From GM7GCV1 sp965222065 (GTDB lineage Bacteria > Pseudomonadota > Gammaproteobacteria > Pseudomonadales > GM7GCV1), in contig OZ244933.1 of NCBI GenBank assembly GCA_965222065.1, forward strand, positions 744,001 to 808,000: DNA of 64,000 bases. Direction: 5' to 3'. This document shows, in pieces, positions 50,765-60,333 of the stretch. The notes under the pieces were generated by a model. It made no database searches, was not told the origin of the DNA, and was given only the letters and a program-made list of their open reading frames with translations. How positions within the stretch are numbered: the stretch's first letter is position 1; each line of letters opens with the position of its first letter. A program made the position numbers and the translations under genes.

Positions 50765-51598
50765 CATGTTCTTGCCAGGGCTCGCTGAGGGAGTAAGCGA
50801 GCGATAGTGCTCAGTGACCCGATCAACCTTCTGGTCATAGCCCGGCTCCAGCGTCCCGAACATCCGGTCCCAAACCGTCAGGAAACTGCCGTAATTGACA
50901 GAAAACTTCTCATGATGTGCATCGTGGTGAGTCACGCAGGTAAACGGGGATGGCCAGCGTGCCCAGGCGCCTTCGAAATATTCGTAGCCACCGTGACCAA
51001 ACATGCCCTTTATCTGGTCATAAAATCGATGCGCTACCAGGACGACAGCCGGGATCGGTAATACGAAAGGAACAACGAACAGGTAAGACTGAATCATCAT
51101 CACTTCAGTGAACGTAAACCGCTCGTTAGTCCAGGGTGTGGGTACTGGACTGAGATGATGTTCCCGATGAATAAAGAACAGCGGCTTCCAGTGCACCAGG
51201 CGATGTTCGGCGTAAAACCAGATATCAGCCAAAACAACAGAAAGCACAAAGAAGGCCACCAGCCAGACAATACCGGTGATAGTTGGCAACTGGATATCCA
51301 TGGGGGTCATGGACCATCCCTGATACTGAACAAGTAGCGCCAGCGTCAGGCAGACGGACGAGCCCAATAAGGAAATAAATCCCTGTCGAATTTCACGCGA
51401 CACTGGCACCCTGGTTTCGCGTGACTGTACCTTGCGTTCCGGATGGCGCTTGTTCAACTCGGTCAGGGCATAGCCCATACCCAGATACAAAACAATATGT
51501 ATCAGGTACAACAAGCCCAACACCAGTGCAAACTTTAGCCAGACCCCTTCCACGGGTACCAGGGCATCTATTAATCCGGTTGTAGATACGTCGATCAT
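50753..51598 (-). CDS. Sterol desaturase / fatty acid hydroxylase family protein A
   Basis: Di-iron membrane oxidase of 281 residues with the eight-histidine pattern: HRLVH at 132-136, HREHH at 144-148 and HHDAHH at 224-229. At least four membrane segments are visible, near residues 22-42, 78-92, 107-125 and 170-190. Family members hydroxylate or desaturate sterols, carotenoids or acyl chains. Its ATG overlaps the stop of the paralogue before it (ATGA). The pair is similar along its whole length and probably arose by tandem duplication. Confidence 0.9.
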   Translation of the reverse strand: MIDVSTTGLIDALVPVEGVWLKFALVLGLLYLIHIVLYLGMGYALTELNKRHPERKVQSRETRVPVSREIRQGFISLLGSSVCLTLALLVQYQGWSMTPMDIQLPTITGIVWLVAFFVLSVVLADIWFYAEHRLVHWKPLFFIHREHHLSPVPTPWTNERFTFTEVMMIQSYLFVVPFVLPIPAVVLVAHRFYDQIKGMFGHGGYEYFEGAWARWPSPFTCVTHHDAHHEKFSVNYGSFLTVWDRMFGTLEPGYDQKVDRVTEHYRSLTPSASPGKNMESE

Positions 51599-52383
51599 TT
51601 TGAGGGGGGCTGTTTTTCAGCCAGTCGTTCACGTACAGCGATGACCTTGTCATCGTAATCCGGATCGAGTGTGCCAAATAAACGATCCCAAATACTCAAG
51701 GTGTTGCCAAAATTGTACTTAAAAAGTTCGTGGTGGCCATCGTGATGGGTCACACACACAAACGGCATGGGCCATATCGCCAGTTTGCTGGCTGCAAACT
51801 CAAAGCCACTGTGACCGATCAGCCCTTTCACATGGTCGCTGAGCCGGTAAAGCACCAGGGCCAGTGGCGGAATAGGCAACACAAAAACAATCCAGGTAAG
51901 GAAGCACTGGGTTAACACCACATCCAGGAAAGTAAAACGATCGTTAGTCCAAACGGTTGGCACAGGGCTTTTGTGGTGCGGAATATGCCACTTGAGCAAC
52001 CATTTGGTATGCAGCAAGCGATGAATTGAATAGAACCAGAGATCATGAATCAGGGTAGCGACCAAAAAGAAAACCAGGACCGTCCAGAAGCCCGTGGTCA
52101 CTGGCTCCATTGCCCAGCCCTGATACTGGGACCATAGTCCAAGACTCAGGCACAGGGGTGTTCCCAGAAAACCCGCAAAAGATTCGCGTATTTCCGTCAT
52201 TGCCGGAACACGTGTTTCACGCGCCTGTATTTTTCGCCACCTCTGTGACCGGGCCAGCGCAATCAGCACCGTGGCTGTTCCAAAGTGCACACTGACATGG
52301 AAAGCAACCAGGACTGCCCACAGGGTTATAAATGCCAACCAGCCGTTTTCGGCGTATGGCAACATTCCTATGAGTTCATTCAT
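51595..52383 (-). CDS. Sterol desaturase / fatty acid hydroxylase family protein B
   Basis: 262 residues. The histidine clusters are HRLLH, HIPHH and HHDGHH, in the same order and spacing as in protein A downstream. The ATG at 52383 is preceded by GGAGG 13 bases upstream; an in-frame GTG at 52401 overlaps that site. Shared blocks with protein A (RETRVPxxxEIR, CLxLxLxxQYQGW, WTNxRFTF, FCVTHHDxHHE) make duplication evident. Two copies could act on different positions or form a heteromer. Substrate unknown. Confidence 0.9.
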   Translation of the reverse strand: MNELIGMLPYAENGWLAFITLWAVLVAFHVSVHFGTATVLIALARSQRWRKIQARETRVPAMTEIRESFAGFLGTPLCLSLGLWSQYQGWAMEPVTTGFWTVLVFFLVATLIHDLWFYSIHRLLHTKWLLKWHIPHHKSPVPTVWTNDRFTFLDVVLTQCFLTWIVFVLPIPPLALVLYRLSDHVKGLIGHSGFEFAASKLAIWPMPFVCVTHHDGHHELFKYNFGNTLSIWDRLFGTLDPDYDDKVIAVRERLAEKQPPSK

Positions 52384-52546
52384 GATAGGCAAAACCTCCA
52401 CTGGCCCTATCAGGAATAAGGCACCTCCCGGTTAATTTCTGCTTACCGCCTTCTCTTCCGGCGGCAAAGAATCGTCTTGTCGGGTATTCAAGCCAAATAC
52501 CCGGCTGGTTCCAACAATGGATGAGCGGGTTCTGATTATATCGCAG

Positions 52547-53212
52547 TTACAGCACACCGTACTTGTCGTATACCTCGCGCAGGGTAGCGCCCTGACGTAG
52601 TTCATCCCGGGTCATATTTTCACCCTCAACCTTGTGGATTGCCTTGGCGATGACTTCCTCGGCAGCGTCCTCAGGGATCACCACGACACCGTCGTAGTCG
52701 CCGAAGATAATATCGCCGGGATGCACTACGACACCACCACAATTGATCGGGGTGTTGTAACTGATGACCATCCCCCGCCCGGCGGAGTCCACTGGATAGA
52801 TGCCGGTCGAGAATACAGGGAACTGCATTTCCTGGATAAGGCGGACATCGCGGGTATAGCCATCGATGATCGCCCCATTCGCACCCCGGGCTGTTGCCGC
52901 CGTTGAGAGTAACTCTCCCCAAAGGCAGGTTCGTGTGGATTGTTGCGTCGAGGCCACCATGACATCCCCTGCCCTGAGACTATCCACCGCAGCGATCTCA
53001 TGCTCATAGATATTGGTGTCCGGTTCGTAAACATCCACCGACTGAACCGTCAGCGCACGACCGACAACTTTTGCCACGGGGTAGACAGGGCGAATGTCAG
53101 CCCGCATGGCCTGTTCACGCAAACCTACCTGGTCAAGTGCGTCACAGAGCACCGCCGAGTAAAGCTGGTTTTTCATCATATCAAACAGGTCTTGATCAAT
53201 ACTGAATGTCAT
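52547..53212 (-). CDS. RraA-like / HMG aldolase family protein
   Basis: 221 residues of the RraA fold. It includes GELLSTAATARGANGAIIDGYTRDV with the Arg-Asp pair used for metal and substrate binding in 4-hydroxy-4-methyl-2-oxoglutarate / oxaloacetate aldolases. The longer length and the GD-FGDYDGVVVIPEDAAEEV C-terminal part match the aldolase-like branch rather than the 160-residue RNase E inhibitor RraA. AGGGA lies 9 bases before the ATG. Upstream (53213-53448) is a 236-base divergent gap without a recognisable gene. The substrate is unknown. Confidence 0.85.
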   Translation of the reverse strand: MTFSIDQDLFDMMKNQLYSAVLCDALDQVGLREQAMRADIRPVYPVAKVVGRALTVQSVDVYEPDTNIYEHEIAAVDSLRAGDVMVASTQQSTRTCLWGELLSTAATARGANGAIIDGYTRDVRLIQEMQFPVFSTGIYPVDSAGRGMVISYNTPINCGGVVVHPGDIIFGDYDGVVVIPEDAAEEVIAKAIHKVEGENMTRDELRQGATLREVYDKYGVL

Positions 53213-53448
53213 GTGCTTGTTCCCTATAGGTTCATAAATGACTTGAGTCTACCACGTCATTGGCTGATCACTGTTTTTTCAGGCTGGATCATAACGTCCG
53301 AAAATCCTTGCGGCATACAGATGAAAGACTCTACCCCTAAAATGCAGTAATGAAATTAACCAGCCAATCCCAACAGCAGGTATCATTGGCTTATATTAAC
53401 TTTGGCTATATTCAATTTCATAAAAAACTGAGTCACTGGAGATCATGA

Positions 53449-54225
53449 ATGTATAACACCATGTTTTGCCGCAGTCTGGTTTTGGCTGCCTGCTTTTTAT
53501 TTAGCGCAGTTGCCAATGCGCAACAATTTAACGTTTTGCTGTTTACTAAAACAGATGGTTATCACCACAAGTCCATCAACGACGCCGTGGATGCCATGGA
53601 AGCACTTGCAGAAAAGCACCATTTCAATGTCGACTGGCACGAGGATGCTTCACGAATCAATACTGAAAATCTCCAGCAGTACGATGTGATCATGTTCATG
53701 CTTACCACGGGTAATGTGTTGAATGACGATCAGCAGGCGGCGATGGAAGAATTCATACAGTCCGGCAAGGGCTTTGTCGGTGTACACAGTGCCAGTGATA
53801 CAGAATACGATTGGGAGTGGTACACCAGGATGGTGGGGCGGATGTTCCATATCCATCCGGTGATCCAGAGCGCCGAGATCGAAGTACTGGATCGCAGTTT
53901 CCCCGGTACCGAACGTATGCCAGATCGTCTACTCGTTACTGAAGAATGGTATGAATTCAGCGAAGAGCGTATAGACACGCTCAATTATATTCTGGCAGTA
54001 GACGAATCAACCTATGATCCAAATGTCGACTGGGGACGCGCGGCTGGCGGCGGCATGGGCGAGTTTCACCCTGTTTCCTGGTATCACGAATACGATGGCG
54101 GCCGTGCATTCTATACTGCTCTGGGCCATCTGGGAGCCACCTACAGTGACAGGCTATTTGTGGAGCATATATACGGCGGCCTCTATTGGGCGGCTACCGG
54201 CAAGGGCATACGGACGCCTGAATAA
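53449..54225 (+). CDS. Secreted ThuA-domain protein
   Basis: 258 residues with a signal peptide (MFCRSLVLAACFLFSAVANA, cleavage near residue 24), followed by a ThuA domain, a glutamine-amidotransferase-like fold found in sugar-utilisation genes. Seen: LLFTKTDGYHHKSI, GKGFVGVHSASDTEYDW, HPVSWYHEYDGGRAFYTALGH. GGAG lies 7 bases before the ATG. ThuA proteins are linked to disaccharide or glycoside metabolism but lack a proven general reaction. It is divergent from the RraA-like gene and converges on secF. Confidence 0.85.
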   Translation: MYNTMFCRSLVLAACFLFSAVANAQQFNVLLFTKTDGYHHKSINDAVDAMEALAEKHHFNVDWHEDASRINTENLQQYDVIMFMLTTGNVLNDDQQAAMEEFIQSGKGFVGVHSASDTEYDWEWYTRMVGRMFHIHPVIQSAEIEVLDRSFPGTERMPDRLLVTEEWYEFSEERIDTLNYILAVDESTYDPNVDWGRAAGGGMGEFHPVSWYHEYDGGRAFYTALGHLGATYSDRLFVEHIYGGLYWAATGKGIRTPE

Positions 54226-54246
54226 TCCTGCCTGGCACCTGAGCTC

Positions 54247-54274
54247 CGCTGGCTGATTCAGTATACAGCCAGCG
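54247..54274. other. Hairpin between convergent ThuA and secF genes
   Basis: CGCTGGCTG (54247-54255) and CAGCCAGCG (54266-54274) form a perfect 9-base stem with a 10-base loop in the 101-base convergent gap. The position suits a two-way terminator, but neither side has a T-run. Confidence 0.45.
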
Positions 54275-54326
54275 CAGGTTCCAGTTGCCCTAAACCGGGC
54301 AGGTTATCCTTTAAACGTTAACCCGA

Positions 54327-55262
54327 TCAGGAATAGGGGACTTCCTCGGTCAGTTCCTTACTTTTGTCATCCTCTTCCGCCGGCACCAGATCCTTGCCTT
54401 CAATATTGAGCGTCAATACCAGGCTGGATGCCACAAAAATGGATGAGTAGGTACCAATGATAATGCCCAGAATCAGCGCCAGGGAGAAGTAATGAATCAT
54501 TTCACCGCCCATAATAAACAGCACAAACAACACCAGTAAGGTGGTCAGGCCTGTAATTATTGTTCTGGAAAGGGTTTGTGTCAGGGAAATATTCACCACT
54601 TCGTCAGGTTCTTTTCCACGCAGCGATCGGAAGTTTTCGCGTATACGGTCAAACACCACAATAGTGTCGTTTAATGAGTAGCCAATAACCGCAAGTAGCG
54701 CGGCCAGAACTGTCAGATCAAATTCCCAACGGAAAATGGAAAACAGGCCCAGCGTGATAATGACATCATGAAAGAGTGCCGCCACGGCGCCGATGGAAAA
54801 TTTGTACTGGAAACGGATTGCTACATAAAGCATGACCACCAAAAGGGCAGCTACCATTCCCAGGCCGCCGTCCTCGCGCAGTTCTTCGCCCACCTGTGGG
54901 CCGACATATTCCACACGTTGTATGTCGATTTCAGCGCCGGAATTTTCGGAAAGGATCTGTGCCAGTGCCTCGGCACGTTCTTGTCCCAGGTTATCCCGCA
55001 CACGAATCAAAATATCGCTATCCGAGCCGAAATAAACCACCATTGCCGAAGGCAGGTTCTGGGTGACAAGTTCAGCGCGTATCTCTTCGACATCGGCAGG
55101 TCGGTCATACTGGAGTTCAATCAGCGTTCCACCGGAGAAATCCAGACCAAGGTTTAAGCCCTGCATGCTAATTGATGCAATGGAAGCGATCACAGCAATG
55201 ATTGAAATCAGGGCCGTGATCTTGCGCGTCCGCATGAAGTTAATAACTTTAAATTCAGACAT
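54327..55262 (-). CDS. secF: Protein export membrane protein SecF
   Basis: SecDF uses the proton gradient to pull exported proteins from SecYEG. The 311 residues have six membrane segments and the family blocks GLNLGLDFSGGTLIELQYD, VEYVGPQVGEEL and YSLNDTIVVFDRIRENFR. It follows secD after 11 bases. Confidence 0.97.
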   Translation of the reverse strand: MSEFKVINFMRTRKITALISIIAVIASIASISMQGLNLGLDFSGGTLIELQYDRPADVEEIRAELVTQNLPSAMVVYFGSDSDILIRVRDNLGQERAEALAQILSENSGAEIDIQRVEYVGPQVGEELREDGGLGMVAALLVVMLYVAIRFQYKFSIGAVAALFHDVIITLGLFSIFRWEFDLTVLAALLAVIGYSLNDTIVVFDRIRENFRSLRGKEPDEVVNISLTQTLSRTIITGLTTLLVLFVLFIMGGEMIHYFSLALILGIIIGTYSSIFVASSLVLTLNIEGKDLVPAEEDDKSKELTEEVPYS

Positions 55263-55273
55263 GTTTCTTACTC

Positions 55274-57139
55274 CTAAATCCAGAGTTTCTGGATTCTGGT
55301 TCGATAGCCGTAGGTCAGGTTAACCAGGGCACGGGTTCCCACGACAGCGGTGAACATGGACGTCAAAATCCCGAAAAACAGGGTAACAGCAAAGCCCTGT
55401 ACTGCGCCGGAACCGATCAGGTAAAGAATCGCTGCCACAATCAGGGTCGTCAGGTTGGCGTCCAGAATGGTCGTCCAGGCCCGGTCAAACCCGGCGCTGA
55501 TTGCCGACTGCGGCGGCACGCCATTTTTCAGTTCCTCACGGATTCGGGCAAAAATAAGCACGTTGGCGTCGACGGCCATCCCCAGCGTCAGCACGATACC
55601 GGCAATACCCGGAAGGGTGAGCGTGGCACCAATAGTCGACATGGCGGCCGTCAGGATAATGAGGTTGGCAATCAGGGAAATATTGGCAAACAGGCCAAAC
55701 ACCCGATAGTAGATCAGCATGAAAATCATGACCAGTAACAGGCCGATTTGTACAGAGGTAACGCCCGCCTCGATATTTTCCGCCCCAAGCGAGGGACCAA
55801 CGGTACGCTCTTCCACAAAGGTCATGGGCGCCGCCAGTGCACCTGCCCTTAATAACAATGCAAGTTCCTGGGCCTCGTACTGGCTGCCAACCCCGGTAAT
55901 CCGGAAAGACACGCCAAGTGCGCTCTGGATGGTCGCCATATTAATGACCCTGCGGTCAGCGATTTGCTCGGTAACGGCCACTTCATTGCCGTTCTCATCC
56001 GTGACGTATTCAACTTCGTTACGATACTCGATAAAGAGCACACCCATGCGACGACCAACATTGTTGCGTGTCGCACGATGCATCTGGGCACCGCCATCTG
56101 AGCTCAGACTGATATTGACCTGGGGCATACCGCTTTCATCAAAACCGGTACTGGCATCCGTTACCGACTCACCTGTCACAATAGGTTGGCGCTCGAGACG
56201 AACTGTTCCTATACAAACGGTATTATCGCGACATTCAAATTCTTCATAAAAGTTACTTTCAGACTGGTCGTACTCCAGACGAAATTCCAGATTGGCCGTT
56301 TTACCGATAATACGCTTTGCCTCGGCGGTATCCTGTATTCCCGGCAGTTCCACCACAATCCGATTGCTGCCCTGCCTTTGAACCAGGGGCTCGGCAACAC
56401 CCAGTTCGTTCACACGGTTTTTTAGCGCCGTGAGATTCTGTTGCAGCGCCCGCTCTTCAATGTCGCTTACCTGGGCTTCCGGATAGCGAATCTCCAGATT
56501 GTAATAGCGCGGTTCCTCGATACTCTCAAAAAGCATGTTAGGTTGGGCATCGCGGATTACCTGCAAGGCCCTGTCCCTGTCTTCAGCGGAACGGAAACTA
56601 ATTGACAGGGCCCGGTCGTCTGTCACCTCCGGGCTCAGATAGCGTATACCCTCTTCCCGAAGCAGCGTGCGAACCTGTCCTGATACACTTTCCAGATTGG
56701 CATTCACCGCCGCGTTGATATCCACTTCCATCAAAAAGTGCACACCACCACTAAGGTCCAGGCCCAGCTTCATGGGCTGGGCTCCCAGTTCTTGCAGCCA
56801 TTCGGGCGTTGTAGGCGCCAGGTTGAGGGCAACCACATACTCACTACCCAGTGCACGCTGAATGGTTGACTTGGCCAATAGCTGATCGCTCATGGTATCG
56901 ACCCGAATCAACGCGCTCTTGGCATCTTCGGAAACCAGCCCGCCGAAATGGTTGATACCGGCCTCTTCCAGGGCTCGCTCGGCTATTTCAAGTGTGCGGG
57001 ATTGAATTTCCGTTGCGCCACTCTGGCCACTGATCTGAACGGCGGGATCAGGCTCATAAAGATTGGGTAACGCGTAAATAAAGGATCCTGCCAATACGAC
57101 GATCAGCAGCAAGTATTTCCAAACGGGATATTTATTCAT
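55274..57139 (-). CDS. secD: Protein export membrane protein SecD
   Basis: Large partner of SecF. The 621 residues have an N-terminal membrane segment (KYLLLIVVLAGSFIYALPNLY), the periplasmic P1 domain with LGLDLSGGVHFLMEV, and five C-terminal membrane segments including GMAVDANVLIFARIREELKNG. Length matches E. coli SecD (615). It starts 111 bases behind tgt; yajC, which normally lies between tgt and secD, is not there. Confidence 0.97.
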   Translation of the reverse strand: MNKYPVWKYLLLIVVLAGSFIYALPNLYEPDPAVQISGQSGATEIQSRTLEIAERALEEAGINHFGGLVSEDAKSALIRVDTMSDQLLAKSTIQRALGSEYVVALNLAPTTPEWLQELGAQPMKLGLDLSGGVHFLMEVDINAAVNANLESVSGQVRTLLREEGIRYLSPEVTDDRALSISFRSAEDRDRALQVIRDAQPNMLFESIEEPRYYNLEIRYPEAQVSDIEERALQQNLTALKNRVNELGVAEPLVQRQGSNRIVVELPGIQDTAEAKRIIGKTANLEFRLEYDQSESNFYEEFECRDNTVCIGTVRLERQPIVTGESVTDASTGFDESGMPQVNISLSSDGGAQMHRATRNNVGRRMGVLFIEYRNEVEYVTDENGNEVAVTEQIADRRVINMATIQSALGVSFRITGVGSQYEAQELALLLRAGALAAPMTFVEERTVGPSLGAENIEAGVTSVQIGLLLVMIFMLIYYRVFGLFANISLIANLIILTAAMSTIGATLTLPGIAGIVLTLGMAVDANVLIFARIREELKNGVPPQSAISAGFDRAWTTILDANLTTLIVAAILYLIGSGAVQGFAVTLFFGILTSMFTAVVGTRALVNLTYGYRTRIQKLWI

Positions 57140-57250
57140 GAAGGACGCAGATTGTAGTGAGTGCGCTCTAACTCTCTTAGAGCATCCAAAAAAACAGCCG
57201 CGAATTATATAGTGTTTGAGTGTCCGAAACCTAGGAAAACCCCCCGAAAA

Positions 57251-58399
57251 TCAGTCCGTTTTCTCCATGCTCGCCCTGGGCGCATAACCGGATAAAATAT
57301 TTTTGGCCGTTTCAGTCAGGGTTTGCGTCTCAATGGCCTTACGCAGCTGGCTCATGAGCGTTTGATAGTACGTCAGGTTGTGGATGGTATTGAGCTGAGA
57401 CCCAAGAATTTCCCCGGTTTTATCCAGGTGATGCAGATAACTCCGGGAAAAATTGGCACAGGTGTAACAATGGCATTCCGGATCAAGGGCAGAGGTATCA
57501 TCGCGGTGAACCGCATTACGGATCTTGACAACCCCCTGTGAGGTAAACAGGTGGCCGTTGCGGGCGTTGCGCGTGGGCATAACACAGTCAAACATATCGA
57601 CGCCGGCCATGACCGCATAAATCAAATCTTCCGGTTTACCAACGCCCATCAAATAGCGCGGCTTATCTGCGGGCATCAGATCCGGCAGATAATCCAGCAC
57701 TCCCTGCATTTCTTCTTTGGGCTCCCCGACCGATAACCCGCCGATTGCGTAGCCATCAAATCCGATACCTGTCAGCTTTTGCAAAGATTCGAGACGCAAG
57801 TCCTGGTACATCCCTCCCTGAATAATGCCAAACAGCGCGTTGGGGTTATCGCCGTGTGCATCCAGACTGCGTTTTGCCCAGCGCATGGAAAGCTCCATGG
57901 AGTCCCACGCCTGCTGCCTGGTTGCGGGATAAGGCGTACATTCATCAAACGCCATCACGATATTGGCCCCCAGCTCCTTCTGGACCTGCATGGAACGCTC
58001 TGGATCGAGGAACACCTTGCTACCATCAATCGGTGACCGAAAGGACACGCCTTCTTCGGTAATTTTGCGCAAATCCCCCAGACTGAACACCTGAAAACCG
58101 CCGGAATCCGTGAGAATAGGCTTATCCCACTGCATAAAGCCGTGAAGCCCTCCATGTTTCTGGACAATCTCTGTGCCCGGACGCAGCATCAGATGAAAGG
58201 TATTGCCCAGGATAATCTCCGCCCCGGTTGCCTCAATATCCCGTGGCAACATGCCCTTGACCGTGCCATAGGTTCCCACCGGCATAAACGCCGGCGTCTC
58301 GATGGTTCCGCGGGGAAAGGCAATCTGTCCGCGACGAGCCTTGCCATCAGTGTTGCTGACGGAAAAGGTCATATCGCATTTTCGGTGTTCTATACTCAT
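57251..58399 (-). CDS. tgt: tRNA-guanine transglycosylase Tgt
   Basis: Tgt exchanges guanine-34 of GUN-anticodon tRNAs for preQ1 in queuosine synthesis. Active-site DSGGFQVFSLG, the second aspartate in GVDMFDCVMPTRNARNG, and the zinc ligands CHCYTCANFSRSYLHH are all present. 382 residues. Its ATG overlaps the queA stop (ATGA), so queA-tgt are coupled. Downstream is secD. Confidence 0.97.
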   Translation of the reverse strand: MSIEHRKCDMTFSVSNTDGKARRGQIAFPRGTIETPAFMPVGTYGTVKGMLPRDIEATGAEIILGNTFHLMLRPGTEIVQKHGGLHGFMQWDKPILTDSGGFQVFSLGDLRKITEEGVSFRSPIDGSKVFLDPERSMQVQKELGANIVMAFDECTPYPATRQQAWDSMELSMRWAKRSLDAHGDNPNALFGIIQGGMYQDLRLESLQKLTGIGFDGYAIGGLSVGEPKEEMQGVLDYLPDLMPADKPRYLMGVGKPEDLIYAVMAGVDMFDCVMPTRNARNGHLFTSQGVVKIRNAVHRDDTSALDPECHCYTCANFSRSYLHHLDKTGEILGSQLNTIHNLTYYQTLMSQLRKAIETQTLTETAKNILSGYAPRASMEKTD

Positions 58400-59451
58400 G
58401 CAGGAATATCCTTGACCGCATTGGGGTTTCGGGTGAGCAACATGGCATCGCCATAGCTAAAAAAACGGTAGTTATTATCCACGGCTTCCTTGTAGGCAGC
58501 CAAAATTTCGGTATAGCCGGCAAACGCACTGACCAGCATCAACAGCGTTGATTCCGGCAAATGGAAATTGGTAATCAACCTATCCACGACCCGAAATTCC
58601 TTGCCCGGGTAGAGAAAAATATCGGTATCGCCCTGAAATGGCTGAAGGTATTCCGCCCTCCCGGCATTCAATGCCGCGGTTTCCAGGGACCGTACCGAGG
58701 TGGTGCCCACCGCGATGACGCGCCCTCCCCGGGCCTTGGTTCGTCGCACCTTTTCCACCACGGAATCATCGACACACAACCATTCCGAATGCATCCGGTG
58801 GTCGTTAATGTCCTCAACACGCACCGGCTGATAGGTTCCTGCCCCCACATGCAAAGTAACCTCGGCCGTTTCGACACCCAGTTCTTCCAATCCGGATAAC
58901 AGATTTTCATCGAAATGCAGGCCCGCCGTCGGTGCCGCAACGGCACCGGGTTTTTGGGCGTAGACAGTCTGGTAGCGACTGCGATCCGCCTGGTCGTCTT
59001 CGCGATCGATATAAGGGGGCAGAGGCATATGACCGGTCGACTCCATCAGCTCAATCCAGGCAGTGCCAGCCTGCAACAGGAACATGTCCTCATCACGTCC
59101 GGTGACTTCGACCCTTTCACCATTTTCCAGAATAATTTCTGTACCCGGCTTTGGTGACTTGCTGGCACGTACCTGGGCACGTACCAGGTGTTCATCAAGC
59201 AAACGCTCCACCAGAATTTCTACAGATCCGCCCGTCATCTTTTTCCCAAAAAGGCGAGCTGGCACCACTTTGGTGTTGTTAAATACCAGCAGATCGCCAG
59301 GCAATAAAAATTCGGCCAGATCCGAAAACTGCCTGTGTTGGCATTTGCCTTTATCATCCAGCACCAGCAAGCGACTGCTACTGCGCTCTGGCAGCGGCCG
59401 CATGGCAATCAGGCTTTCGGGCAAATCAAAATGGAACGATGATTTTTTCAA
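58396..59451 (-). CDS. queA: S-adenosylmethionine:tRNA ribosyltransferase-isomerase QueA
   Basis: QueA adds the epoxycyclopentane ring from SAM to preQ1-tRNA. The 351 residues show the family blocks LPESLIAMRPLPERSSSRLL, GAVAAPTAGLHFDE, HVGAGTYQPVRVEDI and NFHLPESTLLMLVSAFAG. It is the first gene of the queA-tgt-secD-secF transcript; the 160-base gap upstream is shared with the divergent GST-like gene. Confidence 0.97.
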   Translation of the reverse strand: MKKSSFHFDLPESLIAMRPLPERSSSRLLVLDDKGKCQHRQFSDLAEFLLPGDLLVFNNTKVVPARLFGKKMTGGSVEILVERLLDEHLVRAQVRASKSPKPGTEIILENGERVEVTGRDEDMFLLQAGTAWIELMESTGHMPLPPYIDREDDQADRSRYQTVYAQKPGAVAAPTAGLHFDENLLSGLEELGVETAEVTLHVGAGTYQPVRVEDINDHRMHSEWLCVDDSVVEKVRRTKARGGRVIAVGTTSVRSLETAALNAGRAEYLQPFQGDTDIFLYPGKEFRVVDRLITNFHLPESTLLMLVSAFAGYTEILAAYKEAVDNNYRFFSYGDAMLLTRNPNAVKDIPA

Positions 59452-59611
59452 GAATGAACCGTTACTTGTCGGTTTTTAAAGGCGCGCAATACTACCCTAA
59501 TCGCATTTTCTATTCGACCTGGAACTTTTCCATTCAAGCGGAAAACACTCAGCAATATCGGTTTATAGCCTTACAATAAGCGTTCATCTAAAAAGAATAA
59601 AAGACACAGAT

Positions 59612-60214
59612 ATGTATCGCGTATACGGCGACATGCTTTCTGGCAATTGCTACAAAATAAAGTTGTTGATGGGATTTCTCGATATTGAGCATGAATGGAT
59701 ACACATTGATATTTTGGCAGGCGAAACGAGAACGCCGGAATTTGAACAGATGAACCCAAACCGCAAAATCCCGGTATTGCAAATTGGCGACTCGGAGTTT
59801 CTGTGGGAATCCAACGCCATACTCAACTTTCTCGCCGAAGGCACCGACTGGTTGCCTGAGGGTGGCCTGAAACGGGCAAGAGTATTGCAGTGGCAGTTTT
59901 TCGAGCAATACAGCCACGAACCCTATATTGCTGTGGCCCGCTTTATAAACAAGTATCTGGGCCTGCCCAAAGAACGCGAACTGGAATACCTGTCAAAACA
60001 TGAAGGTGGCTACAAGGCACTTGATGTCATGGAAGATCAGTTATCGGAGACTGATTTTCTGTCAGGTCATCAGCCAACGATTGCCGATATTAGCCTCTAC
60101 GCCTATACCCATGTGGCCCACGAGGGAGGGTTTGAACTGGACAAGTACCCCGGGATACGAAGCTGGTTTCAGAAGGTTGAGATGCTGCCTGGATATCTTT
60201 CCATGCAGCGTTAA
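59612..60214 (+). CDS. Glutathione S-transferase family protein
   Basis: 200 residues with an N-terminal thioredoxin-like domain (YRVYGDMLSGNCYKIKLLMGFL; NPNRKIPVLQIGD, with the cis-proline; LWESNAILNFLAE, with the glutathione-binding ES) and a C-terminal helical domain (DFLSGHQPTIADISLYAYTHVA). This is a cytosolic GST, possibly binding glutathione through Ser10 or Asn12. A function in detoxification or bond isomerisation is the family norm; the substrate is unknown. Confidence 0.88.
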   Translation: MYRVYGDMLSGNCYKIKLLMGFLDIEHEWIHIDILAGETRTPEFEQMNPNRKIPVLQIGDSEFLWESNAILNFLAEGTDWLPEGGLKRARVLQWQFFEQYSHEPYIAVARFINKYLGLPKERELEYLSKHEGGYKALDVMEDQLSETDFLSGHQPTIADISLYAYTHVAHEGGFELDKYPGIRSWFQKVEMLPGYLSMQR

Positions 60215-60333
60215 CCCAGAGTCAGTATTTCCAATATCGATTCCCTAGCGCATTTTTGATGCCCAAACAATTGAATAAAAAATACAGCCAATTAACTTGC
60301 TCAGGACAGTGTCAAAATGCTATCTAGGCATCC

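Noticed and set aside
53213..53448. 236-base gap between the RraA-like and ThuA genes, checked for a small gene or RNA
   Set aside because: Only short frames without conserved features; a TTGGCT ... TATATT pair has a 15-base spacer and is too weak to call a promoter.
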